Shown piece by piece: positions 60,727 to 64,000 of a DNA stretch of 64,000 nucleotides. Below the pieces are notes generated by a model. The model ran no database searches, was not told the origin of the DNA, and worked only from the letters and a program-made list of their open reading frames with translations. The position numbers were made by a program, and so were the translations under genes. Positions within the stretch are counted from its first letter, which is position 1. Each line of letters starts with the position of its first letter. Source of the DNA: Streptomyces gossypii (lineage in GTDB: Bacteria; Actinomycetota; Actinomycetes; Streptomycetales; Streptomycetaceae); NCBI RefSeq assembly GCF_025165795.1, contig NZ_JAJAGO010000008.1, forward strand, positions 248,001 to 312,000, given 5' to 3'.

Positions 60727-60755
60727 GCCCGTGCCGGCGTCCGACCGGCACGGGC
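60727..60755. terminator. Bidirectional terminator hairpin
   Basis: A perfect 11-bp stem (60727-60737 with 60745-60755) and a 7-base loop between the convergent TetR and WhiB-like genes. Confidence 0.7.
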
Positions 60756-60763
60756 GTGCGCCG

Positions 60764-61126
60764 TCAGGCGATCCGGCGGACCGGCGCGCTCTCCGCGGCC
60801 GCAGCCGCGGCCCGCCGTCTGCGGGCCTGCACCACGCGGCGCTCAGCCGCCGTGAGGCCGCCCCAGACGCCGTACGGCTCGGGCTGGACCAGCGCGTGTT
60901 CGCGGCATTCGATGAGCACCGGGCATCCCGCGCACACCCGCTTGGCCGCCTGCTCGCGCGAGAGCCGGGCGGCGGTCGGTTCCTTCGACGGGGCGAAGAA
61001 GAGCCCCGCCTCGTCCCGGCGGCAGACAGCCTCCGTGTGCCAGGGGCCAGTGTGATCGCCACGCGCGGATGCGCTCTGGACGGGCACTCTGGCGGCCTGC
61101 AGTGACTGATGCGGCGGTTGCAGCAC
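60764..61126 (-). CDS. WhiB-like (Wbl) iron-sulfur regulator
   Basis: 120 aa from a GTG at 61126 with CAGGAG upstream. The four cluster cysteines lie in AVCRRDEAG and RVCAGCPVLIECREHAL (C-x2-C-x5-C). The turn motif EPYGVWGGLTAAERR is intact and a basic C-terminal tail (RRRRAAAAAAES) follows. Wbl proteins bind a [4Fe-4S] cluster and partner with the principal sigma factor to control development, antibiotic resistance or redox responses. I cannot say which Streptomyces Wbl this is. Confidence 0.9.
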   Translation of the reverse strand: MLQPPHQSLQAARVPVQSASARGDHTGPWHTEAVCRRDEAGLFFAPSKEPTAARLSREQAAKRVCAGCPVLIECREHALVQPEPYGVWGGLTAAERRVVQARRRRAAAAAAESAPVRRIA

Positions 61127-61469
61127 GGTCTACTCCTGACGAGACGCTTCGGCGGGGCAATCTTTCGATTGATTCACCTTCACCCGTCCTGCTGCGCACG
61201 GCAGATCGCACTGCCACCGTACGAGAGACGATGCCCGAGCCCTACCCGCTGTGCGCGCGCTTATGCACACCGTGGCCGCCCATGCACACCTCCACGCCGG
61301 GGAGTTCACTCTCCCGGGCACCCTTCGGAACGATCCCGAAGCGGCCGACGCCAGCCCCTCGCAAGGGCCTCACAGGGGACCTCACCATGGCTTGAGCGGC
61401 GATGACAGTGGAGACGGCAGCGCAGTCGGCGGCGCCCGGCAGTACCCCGGCCCCCCCTCGGCGCGGTGC
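61127..61469. other. 343-bp gap upstream of the WhiB-like gene
   Basis: No gene could be supported. An AT-richer spot with the small palindrome CAATC-TTTC-GATTG at 61158-61171 lies about 35-45 bp upstream of the WhiB-like start and could be part of its promoter or an operator. The rest shows nothing recognisable. Confidence 0.4.
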
Positions 61470-62180
61470 TCAGCCGCGCTTGCGGAGATCGCGCAGCCGC
61501 TTGCCGCGCTTCGGCTTCGCCTCGACCCCGCCGAAGAGCGCCACGCCCTGCACGAGGATGACCGGAGCGTCCGTGTCCGGCGAGTCATTGGTCTTCACAT
61601 CGAAGCCGCCGAAGATACCCGTGCCCTTGCCGCGCAGCGTGACGTTCTCCGGCACTCTGATCTCGATCCCGCCGAAGATCGCGGTGGCGTTGATCACGAT
61701 CTCGCGCTGCTCGAAGATCGCCTCGGTCAGATCGATCTCGATTCCGCCGAAGCAGGCGAAGGCGTTGGTCTTGCGGCCGACCCGCCACCGGCCCCTGCGC
61801 GTCGCACCGCTGAAGATGGCAATCGCGTTGTCGCTGGCGCCGCCACCGACGGAGGGTTCACTGACCGCGCCACGGACGCCTGCACCCGCGGACGCCTCGG
61901 GCAGGTCACGGACGAGGGGCTGCAGTTCACCCATGGTCTTCGCCGAGTAGGCGGCGTCGATCCGCTCGGAGTGCTCCTCCGCGTCCAGCCGCCCCTGGGC
62001 AAGGGCCTCCCGCAGGATGTCCGCGACGCGGTCGCGGTCGCCGTCCGACGCCCGTACGTCCGCCGCCGCGGCGCGCCCCGGCTCCGCCACCGGCCCGGCG
62101 ACGGGCCGGGTCTCGGGAGCCGCCCCGGCCGACTTCTCGAGGCTTGTCGCAGGGCTCTTGTCGAGCGGAGAGTCAGTCAC
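61470..62180 (-). CDS. DUF1707 and LiaF-like domain protein
   Basis: 236 aa. After an Ala/Pro/Ser-rich N-terminus the DUF1707 (SHOCT-like) helix module reads VRASDGDRDRVADILREALAQGRLDAEEHSERIDAAYSAKTMGEL. The C-terminal beta-rich part has repeats with FGGIE (AFACFGGIEIDL, ATAIFGGIEIRVP, GTGIFGGFDVK, GVALFGGVEAK). These are typical of the cell-wall-stress LiaF/DUF2154 type. No clear membrane helix. Function probably in envelope stress sensing. It is divergent from the fumarase gene. Confidence 0.82.
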   Translation of the reverse strand: MTDSPLDKSPATSLEKSAGAAPETRPVAGPVAEPGRAAAADVRASDGDRDRVADILREALAQGRLDAEEHSERIDAAYSAKTMGELQPLVRDLPEASAGAGVRGAVSEPSVGGGASDNAIAIFSGATRRGRWRVGRKTNAFACFGGIEIDLTEAIFEQREIVINATAIFGGIEIRVPENVTLRGKGTGIFGGFDVKTNDSPDTDAPVILVQGVALFGGVEAKPKRGKRLRDLRKRG

Positions 62181-62296
62181 GCGCTCAGCGTACCCAGACG
62201 CGATAGATCGCGACTACCCCGGATCCTCCTTTGTCACCCGCCCGTTCTACCCTTCCGTTCTGTGAGATGTGCTCACCGCCGAGAGGAAGATGTCTG

Positions 62297-63994
<1,698 letters not shown>

Positions 63995-64000
63995 GGCGGT

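Noticed and set aside
61069..61395. Small plus-strand frame upstream of the WhiB-like gene
   Set aside because: No ribosome binding site or family likeness, and composition unlike real genes.

Overview
The window is very GC-rich and gene-dense. It carries mycothiol biosynthesis (mshB), a WhiB-like protein, an ECF41-type sigma factor, SpoIIE-type phosphatase/anti-sigma proteins, a bldK-like oligopeptide transporter and many proteins of Streptomyces type. I read it as a piece of the central chromosome of a Streptomyces or close relative. No rRNA, tRNA or CRISPR array was seen.

Layout. 0-9.2 kb: end of an unrecognised gene, a small secreted protein, dapC and fdxA (lysine branch, ferredoxin), a GNAT protein, a SirB1-type protein, an intergenic repeat element, a proline-rich membrane protein with a YoaR-like exported part, a DUF6113-like protein, mshB and a 64-residue membrane protein. 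9.4-18 kb: an S9 peptidase convergent with a five-gene oligopeptide ABC transporter in the order permease-binding protein-permease-ATPase-ATPase. 18.4-25.2 kb: a membrane protein, typA, a second large peptide-binding lipoprotein and a DUF574-type methyltransferase. 25.3-32.4 kb: a three-subunit succinate dehydrogenase, a formylglycine-generating enzyme with a copper-cysteine motif, and a Ser/Thr kinase. 32.5-38.3 kb: two PP2C/SpoIIE-type multidomain regulators, a small SPOR-like protein and a GntR regulator. 38.4-47.1 kb: housekeeping genes glpX, xseA/xseB, an APC permease, ispH and ychF, with a twice-frameshifted Uma2 gene. 47.4-61 kb looks accessory. It holds a glycosyltransferase-like gene split by a 7-bp tandem repeat, a STAND-like TPR protein with a broken P-loop, a methyltransferase/CDGSH/diiron-oxidase-like/ATP-grasp cluster, a GNAT gene, a decayed transposase, an ECF41 sigma/AhpD-like pair, an alpha/beta hydrolase, a VOC/TetR pair with twin operators, and a WhiB-like gene. 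61.4-64 kb: a DUF1707/LiaF-like protein and class I fumarase.

How parts work together. SdhABC and fumarase serve the TCA cycle, glpX gluconeogenesis, ispH isoprenoid precursors, and mshB thiol redox buffering. The peptide transporter may import signalling or nutrient peptides. The most unusual locus is the heptanucleotide repeat at 47.83-47.95 kb. Its unit length is not a multiple of three and it joins two halves of one gene that are out of frame by one base, as expected of a phase-variable switch. The second is the compact four-gene redox/ligase cluster at 51.8-55.2 kb, whose product I cannot name.
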